Origin: an uncultured Collinsella sp.
GTDB lineage: Bacteria > Actinomycetota > Coriobacteriia > Coriobacteriales > Coriobacteriaceae
Direction: 5' to 3'
Length of the DNA: 7,660 nucleotides
NCBI GenBank assembly: GCA_900545165.1
Contig: UQYA01000083.1
Span: 1-7,660 of the forward strand
Shown here: positions 1 to 5,848 of the stretch, piece by piece
Layout of the letters: each line of letters starts with the position of its first letter
Position numbering within the stretch: the stretch's first letter is position 1
The notes under the pieces: model-generated
Seen by the model: only the letters and a program-made list of their open reading frames with translations
The model's database searches: none
Told to the model about the DNA's origin: nothing
Position numbers and translations under genes: made by a program

Positions 1-479
1 AGAACGACCTGCACCACAACGGTACGGGCGAGAAGGGCACCGGCCGCTGGCGCGTCAAGGGCATTGGCGAGCACGTGAACAAGCCCGGCATCCCCACCAC
101 CGACTGGGACTGGATCATCTATCCCGAGGGTCTGTTCGATCTGCTCGTCTACATTAAGCAGCGCTACCCCAACTACAAGCAGATCTTCATCACCGAAAAC
201 GGCATGGGCTACAAGGACCCCTACAAGGACGGTTTTGTGGACGACCAGCCGCGCATCGACTACATCGAGCAGCACCTGCGCTGGTTGCTCAAAGCCATGG
301 AGGTGGGCGTCAACGTGGGCGGCTACTTCCTGTGGAGCCTGCAGGATCAGTTCTCCTGGACCAATGGCTACAACAAGCGTTACGGCTTCTTCTACGTCGA
401 CTTTGAAACCCAGAAGCGCACGCCCAAGGCGAGCGCATACTGGTATAAGCACGTGGCGCAGACCCGTCGTCTGGACTAG
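1..479 (+). CDS. lacG: 6-phospho-beta-galactosidase (GH1, LacG-like), 3' part
   Basis: Partial gene cut by the left edge; the frame is read from base 3 and gives 158 C-terminal residues. The protein would hydrolyse a PTS-imported 6-phospho-beta-galactoside in the cytoplasm. Visible are PTTDWDWIIYPEG (residues 31-43 of the fragment), the catalytic nucleophile motif ITENG (Glu65), and the block QDQFSWTNGYNKRYG, in which Ser118, Lys125 and Tyr127 match the phosphate-binding residues of Lactococcus LacG and Trp119 matches the Trp linked with galactose over glucose. The fragment aligns throughout with the C-terminal third of the GH1 protein at 2130-3578, so the two are diverged paralogs. A GTG at base 75 lies inside the conserved fold and is not the start. 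It is the last gene of its unit: the next gene, a LacI regulator, converges on it. The N-terminal part with the acid/base Glu lies outside the window. The family is certain; the exact sugar is inferred. Confidence 0.92.
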   Translation, partial: NDLHHNGTGEKGTGRWRVKGIGEHVNKPGIPTTDWDWIIYPEGLFDLLVYIKQRYPNYKQIFITENGMGYKDPYKDGFVDDQPRIDYIEQHLRWLLKAMEVGVNVGGYFLWSLQDQFSWTNGYNKRYGFFYVDFETQKRTPKASAYWYKHVAQTRRLD

Positions 480-541
480 CGGCTTGCGACGAGCGGTTGG
501 CGGAGTTGCACCGCCCACATAACCTGTCCCCATTTCTCAGC

Positions 542-583
542 CGGGGGCGGCACGTCACACGGCGAGCCACCCCCGACCTTTTT
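542..583 (+). terminator. Probable intrinsic terminator after the first lacG
   Basis: About 60 bp after the stop codon, CGGGGGCGG (542-550) pairs with CCACCCCCG (567-575) in 8 of 9 positions around a 16-nt loop, and TTTTT follows at 579-583. The gap of a few bases between stem and T-run is not ideal. A competing hairpin, CCGACCT (573-579) with AGGTCGG (588-594), holds the T-run in its loop. Terminator function is inferred from structure and position. Confidence 0.55.
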
Positions 584-599
584 GTTCAGGTCGGAAGCC

Positions 600-665
600 G
601 TTCGTCTCAATCTGTAACATCTAGCTGAGTTTTTTTGGTCCTAGCTGTTACAGATTGAGACGAAC
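600..665. repeat. Palindromic repeat unit A (type 1)
   Basis: The left arm 600-619 (GTTCGTCTCAATCTGTAACA) and right arm 646-665 are perfect reverse complements over 20 bp. Inside them, after one mismatch, CTAG (621-624) pairs with CTAG (641-644). The remaining 16-nt loop contains a run of seven T. This is the most perfect of five related units in the window; the others start near 687, 5610, 5695 and 5773. It lies in the convergent gap between lacG and the first LacI gene. The sequence does not tell whether it acts as DNA (binding site, mobile palindrome) or as RNA hairpin. Confidence 0.9.
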
Positions 666-686
666 AGGATTGCTCTTTCCGAAGAA

Positions 687-746
687 TCTAAATCTGTAAC
701 ACGTAGCCCGCTTTTGACCGTCTACCTGTTACAAATCGAGACAAAC
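687..746. repeat. Palindromic repeat unit B (type 2)
   Basis: The left arm TCTAAATCTGTAACA (687-701) and right arm TGTTACAAATCGAGA (727-741) pair in 12 of 15 positions. The inner GTAG (703-706) pairs with CTAC (722-725), where unit A has CTAG with CTAG, so the stem is kept by a compensated change. The loop contains CTTTTGACCG, shared with unit D. The flank CAAACGGA on the right is also shared with D. The unit starts 82 bp after unit A and ends about 10 bp before the stop codon of the minus-strand LacI gene. Confidence 0.85.
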
Positions 747-756
747 GGAGTAGGAC

Positions 757-1794
757 CTAACCCCGTATGTCCCTAACAGTCGAGCGTTCGACCAGCGTAC
801 TCGGCACATGAATCGCCTCGATAGACGAGCTCTCTCCAATCGCCGCCTCAAACGCAAGCTTACCGACACCGCGCAAATCAAATCGCAGCGTCGTCAGCCG
901 ATTGTGAGGAACAAGTCCCTCGAGTGCGTCGTCGATACCAACCACGCTCACGTCGTCGGGCACGGACAGGCCCGCGTTCTCGAGCGCGGCGATAACGCCC
1001 AGCGCCATCTGGTCATTTGCCGCAAGCACGGCAGTCGGCGCCTGCGACCCGCCGGCAAGCACCTCGGCCGCAATCCGCTCGCCCATGGCGTACCCACTGT
1101 CCGCACTCCAATCGCCACGCAGCATCGGAGCGGCATCGACATGAGCACGACCCAGCGTATCGCGCCAACCGGCCTCACGAAAACGCGAGGAAATCGAGTT
1201 TTCCGGACCCGCCACAAACCGCATATTCGAGTGACCATGTTCCAGCAGATAATTGGTCAACAGCTCGCACGAACCATACTGGTCGGAGTCGATCGTCGTG
1301 CAGCGCGGATGCGCATACATGGACAGGATGACCGTTCGCACTCCCGGCTGGGGAACAAACTCCTCAAAATCGGGAGCCATGCGGTTCATGTTGAGAATCA
1401 TGCCGTCGACGGGTCGCTCGACCATGCGGCGCGAGGCATCGGCAAGTGCATAGGGCTTGTCGCCGCCCATCTCGATCATAGTGACGGCAAAATCGTGCTC
1501 GCGCGCCGCTTGCATGATACCCTCGAGCGTCGCCAGGTTACCGACACGTGTGATGTTGTACATGCACAGGCCAATAGAACGATACGACCCGCCGCGCAAC
1601 GCCGCTCCAGCAAAATTGGGACGAAAGCCCAGCTCTTCCATGGCGGCCAGCACACGCTTGCGCGTCTTTTCCGTCACGTTGGGCATACCGTTGACCACGC
1701 GAGACACAGTCTGGCGGCTCACGCCAGCGAGCGCCGCAACCTCTGCCGCGCTCGCCGAACGACCATTCCTTGTCTGCTGATCCATGCCTTCCAC
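757..1794 (-). CDS. LacI-family transcriptional repressor (first)
   Basis: A 345-residue cytoplasmic DNA-binding regulator of normal LacI-family length. The N-terminal helix-turn-helix covers about residues 17-35, with AGVSRQTVSRVVNG as turn and recognition helix. The hinge Leu that intercalates at a central CpG in this family is about residue 66. The rest is a periplasmic-binding-protein-like sugar sensor with typical motifs AANDQMALG (259-267) and VSVVGIDD (282-289). The start is uncertain: GTG at 1794 has AGCAGG five bases upstream; ATG at 1785 (MDQQTR...) is the obvious alternative; ATG at 1842 is unlikely because it lacks a ribosome site and sits against an operator. The gene is divergent from lacG-lacE at 2130-5514, and three matching operators lie between them. 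It most likely represses that operon and itself, with a sugar or sugar phosphate as inducer. Its sensor domain resembles that of the second LacI protein in this window (shared DW.ADSGYA.G and PVDGMI.N). The ligand is not known. Confidence 0.94.
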   Translation of the reverse strand: MEGMDQQTRNGRSASAAEVAALAGVSRQTVSRVVNGMPNVTEKTRKRVLAAMEELGFRPNFAGAALRGGSYRSIGLCMYNITRVGNLATLEGIMQAAREHDFAVTMIEMGGDKPYALADASRRMVERPVDGMILNMNRMAPDFEEFVPQPGVRTVILSMYAHPRCTTIDSDQYGSCELLTNYLLEHGHSNMRFVAGPENSISSRFREAGWRDTLGRAHVDAAPMLRGDWSADSGYAMGERIAAEVLAGGSQAPTAVLAANDQMALGVIAALENAGLSVPDDVSVVGIDDALEGLVPHNRLTTLRFDLRGVGKLAFEAAIGESSSIEAIHVPSTLVERSTVRDIRG

Positions 1795-1846
1795 GCTAAC
1801 CTGCTTCCCAACTATTCCCCGCGCCCATGGCGCATCGTACATACAT

Positions 1847-1860
1847 TGATAACGTGCTCA
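1847..1860. promoter_or_regulatory. LacI operator O1 (lacI side)
   Basis: TGATAACGTGCTCA is an imperfect dyad around a central CG; the halves TGATAAC and TGAGCAC agree in 5 of 7 bases. The right half GTGCTCA recurs exactly at O2 and O3. It lies just downstream of the proposed minus-strand promoter and so would suit autorepression of the LacI gene. Operator function is inferred from repetition, the CpG-centred dyad typical of the family, and position. Confidence 0.7.
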
Positions 1861-1872
1861 TGATACCAGAGC

Positions 1873-1902
1873 CATATACCACAACATGAAAACTTCTGTC
1901 AA
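1873..1902 (-). promoter_or_regulatory. Probable promoter of the first LacI gene
   Basis: Read on the minus strand, TTGACA (bases 1902-1897) is a perfect -35 box, followed after 18 bp by TATATG (1878-1873) as a possible -10 box. Transcription would begin near 1866, directly before operator O1. The -10 match is only moderate. Confidence 0.5.
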
Positions 1903-1932
1903 TCAAAACCGCTTACCGAACAAATACAACCG
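1901..1932. promoter_or_regulatory. Conserved ACCG motif shared by both LacI upstream regions
   Basis: ATCAAAACCGCTTACCGAAC, continuing into AAA, matches ATCAACCGTTTACCGGACAA at 6929-6948 with two bases removed and two transitions. ACCG occurs at 1908 and 1915 (7 bp apart) and again at 1929. It overlaps the -35 side of the LacI promoter. It could bind a regulator common to both modules or be a conserved upstream promoter element; neither is proven. Confidence 0.45.
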
Positions 1933-1961
1933 TTCGCGGCTGTTTGAAGTTGTTTTGTTTC

Positions 1962-1967
1962 TATACA
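1962..1967 (+). promoter_or_regulatory. Tentative -10 box for lacG-lacE
   Basis: TATACA follows an AT-rich stretch (1943-1961) and lies 12 bp before operator O2, so a repressor at O2/O3 would sit on the start region. No good -35 box is found at normal spacing. TAAGAT at 2033 is a weaker alternative. The 1864-2129 gap otherwise holds only the LacI promoter, the operators and the leader. Confidence 0.25.
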
Positions 1968-1978
1968 TCCCAGCCGGA

Positions 1979-1992
1979 TGTTAACGTGCTCA
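1979..1992. promoter_or_regulatory. LacI operator O2 (lacG side)
   Basis: TGTTAACGTGCTCA has a central CG and halves TGTTAAC and TGAGCAC. It contains the 10-mer ACGTGCTCAT that is also found at O1 and O3. Its centre is 22 bp from that of O3 (about two helical turns), so two repressor dimers could bind on one DNA face, and 132 bp from that of O1, which would allow a loop. Confidence 0.75.
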
Positions 1993-2000
1993 TTGTCAAA

Positions 2001-2014
2001 TGTACACGTGCTCA
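2001..2014. promoter_or_regulatory. LacI operator O3 (lacG side)
   Basis: TGTACACGTGCTCA has a central CG and halves TGTACAC and TGAGCAC agreeing in 5 of 7 bases. It is the third copy of the same half-site and lies in the leader region of the lacG gene. Confidence 0.75.
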
Positions 2015-2129
2015 TTTTGGTTCTAATCATTTTAAGATAGTGTTTATCGGGCTTTTTCACCGCTGAACGCTAACCAGGGAGCCTCCTGAGCGCAAACGCA
2101 CAATATCGAACAGCGAGACGAGAGGGTGT

Positions 2130-3578
2130 ATGCATATGTCTTTGCTAAACCGCGTACAGCAGCTGCCGAAGGGCTTTGTTTGGGGCGCCGCAACCGCCGC
2201 GTACCAAACGGAAGGTTCCACGAAGGTGGCAGGCAAGGGTAAGACCATGTGGGACGATTACCTTGTCGCCCAGGGTCGCTTTTTGCCCGACCCGGCCAGT
2301 GATTTCTACAACCGCTACGAGGAGGATATCCGCCTTTCTGCCGAGCATGGACTCAACGCCATTCGTGTGTCCATCGCCTGGACCCGCATCTTCCCCAACG
2401 GCGACGATGCCGAACCCCTCGCCGAGGGCGTTAAGCACTACCACGAGCTGTTCGCCTGCTGCAAAAAGTATGGCGTCGAGCCCTATGTGTCCCTGCATCA
2501 CTTTGACTCCCCCGCCGCCCTGTTCAACCAGGGCGACTGGCTCAACCGCAAGACCGTCGACGCCTATGTGCGCTATGCCGAGTTCTGCTTCCGCGAGTTC
2601 CGCGAGGTCAAGAATTGGTTCACCATCAACGAGCTCATCAGCCTCTCGCACTCCCAATACATCCAAGGCAACTTCCCGCCCAACCATCACTTTGATGTGA
2701 CGAGCGGCATCCAGAGCCAGCACAACGAGCTCGTTGCCCACGCCCGCGCCGTCAACCTGTATAAGGATCTTGACGAGACCGAGCACCTGGGCGGACGCAT
2801 TGGCATGGTCAACGTCCTGACGCCGGCATATCCTGCTACCGACTCGCCCGCCGACCAGCACGCCGCCGACCTGTACAACGCCTTCTACACCGACTTCATC
2901 ATGGACGGCGCCTTCCTGGGTCACTACTCCGCGCGCACCCTCTCACTCATCAACGAGATTCTGCGTGCCAACAACGCCACACTTACGGTTGAGGACAGCG
3001 ACATGGAGGAGCTCGCCAAGGCGGCGCCCCGCAACGATATGTTCGGCCTCAACTACTATCAGTCGGCGTTTATCGCCGCCTACGATGGCGAGTCCACCAA
3101 CAGCTTTAACGGCACCGGAGACAAGGGCACCTCGTGCTTTAAGTTTAAGGGCGTCGGGCAGCAGGTCGATATGCCGGGTATCCCCACCACCGACTGGGAT
3201 TGGCTCATCTACCCGCAAGGCCTCTACGACACGCTCAAGCACATCAGCGCCACCTATCCCAACCTCCCCGTCATCTATATCACCGAAAACGGCCTGGGCC
3301 ACAAGGACCCCGAGCCCGATGCGCTCGGCATCGTCGCCGATCCCGAGCGCATCGACTTTGTCGACCAGCACATGGAGAAGGTGCTCCAGGCGCGTGCCGA
3401 GGGCGTCGACGTCCAGGGCTACTTTATCTGGAGCCTGCAGGACCAGTTCTCGTGGGCCAATGGCTATAACAAGCGCTACGGCCTGTTCTACATCGACTTC
3501 GACACGCAAAAACGCTACATCAAGCAGTCGGCACTCTGGTACAAGGAGCTCGCCGACACTATGGCGGACGCGCAGTAG
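2130..3578 (+). CDS. lacG: 6-phospho-beta-galactosidase (GH1, LacG-like)
   Basis: A complete 482-residue cytoplasmic GH1 enzyme without signal peptide, slightly longer than the roughly 468-residue LacG of lactic acid bacteria and alignable with it from end to end. It would cleave lactose-6-phosphate or a related 6-phospho-beta-galactoside to galactose-6-phosphate and the free sugar. Seen: the GH1 N-terminal signature KGFVWGAATAAYQTEG (14-29), HHFDSP (123-128), acid/base Glu168 in TINEL (LacG has a similar NEI, not the common NEP), nucleophile Glu386 in ITENG, and QFSWANGYNKRYG. Ser441, Lys448 and Tyr450 match the phosphate-binding Ser428, Lys435 and Tyr437 of Lactococcus LacG, and Trp442 matches Trp429, which favours galactose; 6-phospho-beta-glucosidases usually carry Ala or Met there. 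AGAGG (2121-2125) serves ATG 2130 with a short spacer or ATG 2136 with a longer one, so either start is possible. First gene of the lacG-lacE unit, controlled by the divergent LacI. Confidence 0.94.
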   Translation: MHMSLLNRVQQLPKGFVWGAATAAYQTEGSTKVAGKGKTMWDDYLVAQGRFLPDPASDFYNRYEEDIRLSAEHGLNAIRVSIAWTRIFPNGDDAEPLAEGVKHYHELFACCKKYGVEPYVSLHHFDSPAALFNQGDWLNRKTVDAYVRYAEFCFREFREVKNWFTINELISLSHSQYIQGNFPPNHHFDVTSGIQSQHNELVAHARAVNLYKDLDETEHLGGRIGMVNVLTPAYPATDSPADQHAADLYNAFYTDFIMDGAFLGHYSARTLSLINEILRANNATLTVEDSDMEELAKAAPRNDMFGLNYYQSAFIAAYDGESTNSFNGTGDKGTSCFKFKGVGQQVDMPGIPTTDWDWLIYPQGLYDTLKHISATYPNLPVIYITENGLGHKDPEPDALGIVADPERIDFVDQHMEKVLQARAEGVDVQGYFIWSLQDQFSWANGYNKRYGLFYIDFDTQKRYIKQSALWYKELADTMADAQ

Positions 3579-3602
3579 CGCATCGCCTCGCTTTCCCCCG
3601 AG

Positions 3603-3641
3603 GGGGAGCGGCCCCATGCGATACAAACCCAGCCGCTCCCC
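3603..3641 (+). other. Hairpin between lacG and lacE
   Basis: GGGGAGCGGC (3603-3612) pairs perfectly with GCCGCTCCCC (3632-3641), 10 bp with a 19-nt loop, and can be extended by AG/CT past one bulged G. No T-run follows, so this is not a standard terminator. It might set lacE mRNA level through stability or partial termination; this is inference. Confidence 0.45.
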
Positions 3642-3661
3642 TCTCTCCCCCTGGGACCGAC

Positions 3662-3692
3662 CCCGCCTGCACCCGGGCTTTTAGCAAGCGGG
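3662..3692 (+). other. Second hairpin between lacG and lacE
   Basis: CCCGCCTGC (3662-3670) pairs with GCAAGCGGG (3684-3692) in 8 of 9 positions around a 13-nt loop. It sits about 60 bp before the lacE start and is not followed by a T-run. No credible promoter was found between it and lacE. The 175-bp gap 3579-3753 contains no gene, so no lacF is present here. Confidence 0.4.
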
Positions 3693-3753
3693 AGACCATA
3701 TAGGTTTTCAACGTCCATGCCATTAAGATTTCATGCAAAGAGGAGCGTGAACT

Positions 3754-5514
3754 ATGGAATCGATCGTTAAGTTCTTGGAGAAAGGTCAGCCGTACTTCGA
3801 CAAGGTCTCTAAGAACATCTACCTTCAGGCCATTAAAGACGGCTTTTTGGCAGCAATGCCCATCATCCTGTCTTCTTCTGTCTTCCTGCTTATTTCAACC
3901 CTGCCGGGCGTTGTCGCCACGGTCGGCGGCTTTACGCTGCCCGACTGGTGGAACGTCGACGTCGTGAACTTCTGCAACAAGGTTTACAACTTCACGATGG
4001 GCGTCGTGGGCATCATGGTCGCCGGCACCACCGCAAGCGCGCTGACCGGCTCCAAGAACCGCCGCATGCCTGCCGGCAAGGCCATCAACGCCACGAGCAC
4101 CATGGTCGCCGCCATGTGCGCTATGCTCATCTTGGCCGTTACCCAGACGAGTGCCAAGATCGACGGCGCCGATGTCTCGGTGTTCTTTACCGACAACATG
4201 GGCACCAAGGGCCTGCTGAGCTCCTTTGTCGCCGCATTTGCCACGGTCAACATCTATGCCTTCTGCATTAAGCGAGACATCACCATCAAGCTGCCCAAAG
4301 AAGTCCCCGGCGCCATCGCCCAGAACTTCCGCGACATCTTCGCCTTCAGCTTCTCCATCCTGTTTGTCGCCGTCATCGACGTTATCTGCCGCACCTGCTT
4401 GGCCGTCCCGTTTGCCAACGTCATCTCCACGCTGGTGAGCCCGCTGTTCGCCGCTGCCGATTCCTACGCCGGCCTCGCCCTCATCTGGTTCATGATCCCG
4501 CTGTTCTGGTTCATGGGCATCCACGGCCCCTCGGTCGTTAAGCCTGCCCTCAACGCCGCGCTGTTTGGCAACATCACCACCAACCTCGCCACGCTGCAGG
4601 CCGGCGGTCACCCCGCCCTCGCCCTGACCGAGAACTTCGGTAACTACATCGGCGAACTCGGCGGCACCGGCGCCACGTTCATTGTCCCGATCATCTTCCT
4701 GCTCTTTATGCGCTCCAAGCAGCTCAAGGCTGTCGGCAAAGCCTCTGTCGTACCCGTGATGTTCGCCGTCAACGAGCCGCTGCTGTTCGCCGCGCCCATC
4801 ATCCTCAACCCGTACTTCCTGATCCCGTTCCTGTTTGCCCCCGTGGCCAACGTCCTCATTGGTAAGTTCTTCATCGACTTTTTGGGCATGAACGGCTTTA
4901 TCTATGCCATGCCGTGGGCACTCCCCGGACCGATCGGCACCTTCATCGACACCAACTTCCAGCCGATCTCTCTGGTCCTGGTTGTCGTCCTGCTGGTCGT
5001 TGACTTCTTGATCTACTACCCGTTCTGCAAGGCCTACGACAACGTCCTGTGCAAGCAGGAGGCCGAGACCCTGGCCGAAGAAGAGGCCGAGGAGACCAAG
5101 GCCGTCAAGACCGCTGCCGCCCCCGCCGTTGAGGCTCCTGTTGTCGAGACCGCTTCTGCCACCGAGGCCTCCGCAGCTCCGTCCGCCCTTAAGGGCAAGG
5201 ATCTGAGGGTTCTGGTTCTGTGCGCTGGCGCCGGCACCTCTGCACTGCTCGCCAACGCGCTTAAGGAAGGCGCCGACGAGCTGGGCATCGACATTACCGC
5301 CAACGCCGGTGCCTACGGCAGCCACTACGCCATCATGGACCAGTACAACGTCATCGTCCTGGCTCCGCAGGTTCGCACCTATTACAACGAGATGAAGGCC
5401 GACACCGACCGCCTGGGCATCACGCTGCTGTCGCCCAAGGGCAAACAGTACATCGACCTCACTAAGGATCCCAAGGGTGCCGTCGCCTGGATCGAGGAAA
5501 ACCTCGAGGCATAA
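3754..5514 (+). CDS. lacE: PTS lactose-type EIICB component (LacE-like)
   Basis: A 586-residue inner-membrane transporter that imports a beta-galactoside and phosphorylates it, taking phosphate from EIIA. The EIIC domain (about 1-430) has the family start FLEKGQPYFDKVSKNIYLQA, about ten hydrophobic segments, the GIHGPS motif with His257, and VNEPLLF with Glu341; these correspond to the conserved His and Glu of the sugar site in EIIC of this superfamily. A flexible linker rich in Ala, Glu, Pro and Val (about 435-480) leads to the EIIB domain (483-586), where Cys490 in VLCAGAGTSALL is the phosphocysteine; APQV and a C-terminal WIEENL helix follow. It aligns with Lactococcus LacE along its full length, including the fused EIIB, which separates it from the cellobiose systems where EIIB is a separate protein. 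AAGAGGAG (3738-3745) lies 8 bases before ATG. Probably co-transcribed with lacG. A homologous gene starts at 7135. No EIIA gene is next to it. Confidence 0.94.
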   Translation: MESIVKFLEKGQPYFDKVSKNIYLQAIKDGFLAAMPIILSSSVFLLISTLPGVVATVGGFTLPDWWNVDVVNFCNKVYNFTMGVVGIMVAGTTASALTGSKNRRMPAGKAINATSTMVAAMCAMLILAVTQTSAKIDGADVSVFFTDNMGTKGLLSSFVAAFATVNIYAFCIKRDITIKLPKEVPGAIAQNFRDIFAFSFSILFVAVIDVICRTCLAVPFANVISTLVSPLFAAADSYAGLALIWFMIPLFWFMGIHGPSVVKPALNAALFGNITTNLATLQAGGHPALALTENFGNYIGELGGTGATFIVPIIFLLFMRSKQLKAVGKASVVPVMFAVNEPLLFAAPIILNPYFLIPFLFAPVANVLIGKFFIDFLGMNGFIYAMPWALPGPIGTFIDTNFQPISLVLVVVLLVVDFLIYYPFCKAYDNVLCKQEAETLAEEEAEETKAVKTAAAPAVEAPVVETASATEASAAPSALKGKDLRVLVLCAGAGTSALLANALKEGADELGIDITANAGAYGSHYAIMDQYNVIVLAPQVRTYYNEMKADTDRLGITLLSPKGKQYIDLTKDPKGAVAWIEENLEA

Positions 5515-5548
5515 GACGCTGACACCACCTGCCGCTCGCAGACAATAA

Positions 5549-5590
5549 ATGGCCCGTGCATCGATGTGTGATGCGCGGGCCATTTTGTTT
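5549..5590 (+). terminator. Intrinsic terminator after lacE
   Basis: ATGGCCCGTGCATC (5549-5562) pairs over 14 positions, one of them a G-U wobble, with GATGCGCGGGCCAT (5570-5583). The loop is 7 nt and TTTTGTTT (5583-5590) follows. It lies about 35 bp after the lacE stop and is the clearest terminator in the window. The AAA before the left arm would give a weak terminator in the other direction too. Confidence 0.9.
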
Positions 5591-5609
5591 AGACCGCACC
5601 CGTCCTCCT

Positions 5610-5674
5610 GTTCATCTCAATCTGTAACATCTAGCCGAGTTTTTCGGTCCAAGCTGTTACAGATTTAGACGAAC
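5610..5674. repeat. Palindromic repeat unit C (type 1)
   Basis: The left arm 5610-5629 (GTTCATCTCAATCTGTAACA) and right arm 5655-5674 (TGTTACAGATTTAGACGAAC) pair in 18 of 20 positions. The loop CCGAGTTTTTCGG can form its own short CCGA/TCGG stem. It is almost the same sequence as unit A, about 5 kb away, and begins the second array, directly after the lacE terminator. Confidence 0.88.
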
Positions 5675-5694
5675 GGGCGGCCCGGGCCGAACAA

Positions 5695-5754
5695 TCTCGA
5701 TTTGTAACATGTAGACCACTTTTGACCGTCTAGTTGTTACAGATCGAGACAAAC
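5695..5754. repeat. Palindromic repeat unit D (type 2)
   Basis: The left arm TCTCGATTTGTAACA (5695-5709) pairs with TGTTACAGATCGAGA (5735-5749) in 14 of 15 positions, and the exception is a G-U wobble in RNA. TAGAC (5712-5716) and GTCTA (5728-5732) extend the stem inward. The loop CTTTTGACCG and right flank CAAACGGA match unit B. It starts 80 bp after unit C. Confidence 0.87.
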
Positions 5755-5772
5755 GGAATAAGCTGGACCGAA

Positions 5773-5834
5773 TTGTCTAAATCTGTAACATCTAGCTGAG
5801 ATTTTCGGCCCTACCTATTACAGATTTAGACGAA
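5773..5834. repeat. Palindromic repeat unit E (type 1)
   Basis: The left arm TTGTCTAAATCTGTAACA (5773-5790) pairs with 5816-5833 in 16 of 18 positions, one of the two exceptions being a wobble. CTAGCTGAG in the inner part matches unit A. It starts 81 bp after unit D and ends 15 bp before the stop codon of the minus-strand LacI gene. Confidence 0.87.
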
Positions 5835-5848
5835 CAGGCCGAGCACGT

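Noticed and set aside
75..479. GTG at 75 as the start of a short complete gene
   Set aside because: The frame is open back to base 3, and the upstream residues (NGTGEKGT...) align with the inner part of the complete GH1 protein, so the gene is cut by the window edge.
600..665. Unit A as an ordinary rho-independent terminator
   Set aside because: The T-run is in the loop and no T-run follows the right arm; the same structure recurs four more times at regular spacing.
600..746. CRISPR array
   Set aside because: Each unit is a large palindrome of about 60 bp with short conserved linkers, there are only 2-3 units per array, and no unique spacers or cas genes are seen.
1840..1842. ATG at 1842 as the start of the first LacI gene
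   Set aside because: It has no ribosome site and directly abuts operator O1; the extra residues are not part of the LacI fold.
808..1863. A 351-codon open frame on the plus strand across the first LacI gene
   Set aside because: The Arg/His-rich product has no recognisable domain, and the opposite strand encodes a full LacI-family protein.
2033..2038. TAAGAT as the main -10 box of lacG
   Set aside because: No -35 element at suitable distance and only 4 of 6 consensus bases; kept only as an alternative to TATACA at 1962.
2145..2924. A 259-codon minus-strand open frame within lacG, and the similar frame at 2943-3626
   Set aside because: Both are antisense shadows of the complete GH1 gene, without a ribosome site or recognisable protein motif.
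3895..5583. A 562-codon open frame on the minus strand across lacE
   Set aside because: It lies antisense to a clear LacE homologue; its low-complexity Gly/Asp/Val/Glu composition is typical of a shadow frame in GC-rich DNA, and it crosses the lacE terminator hairpin.
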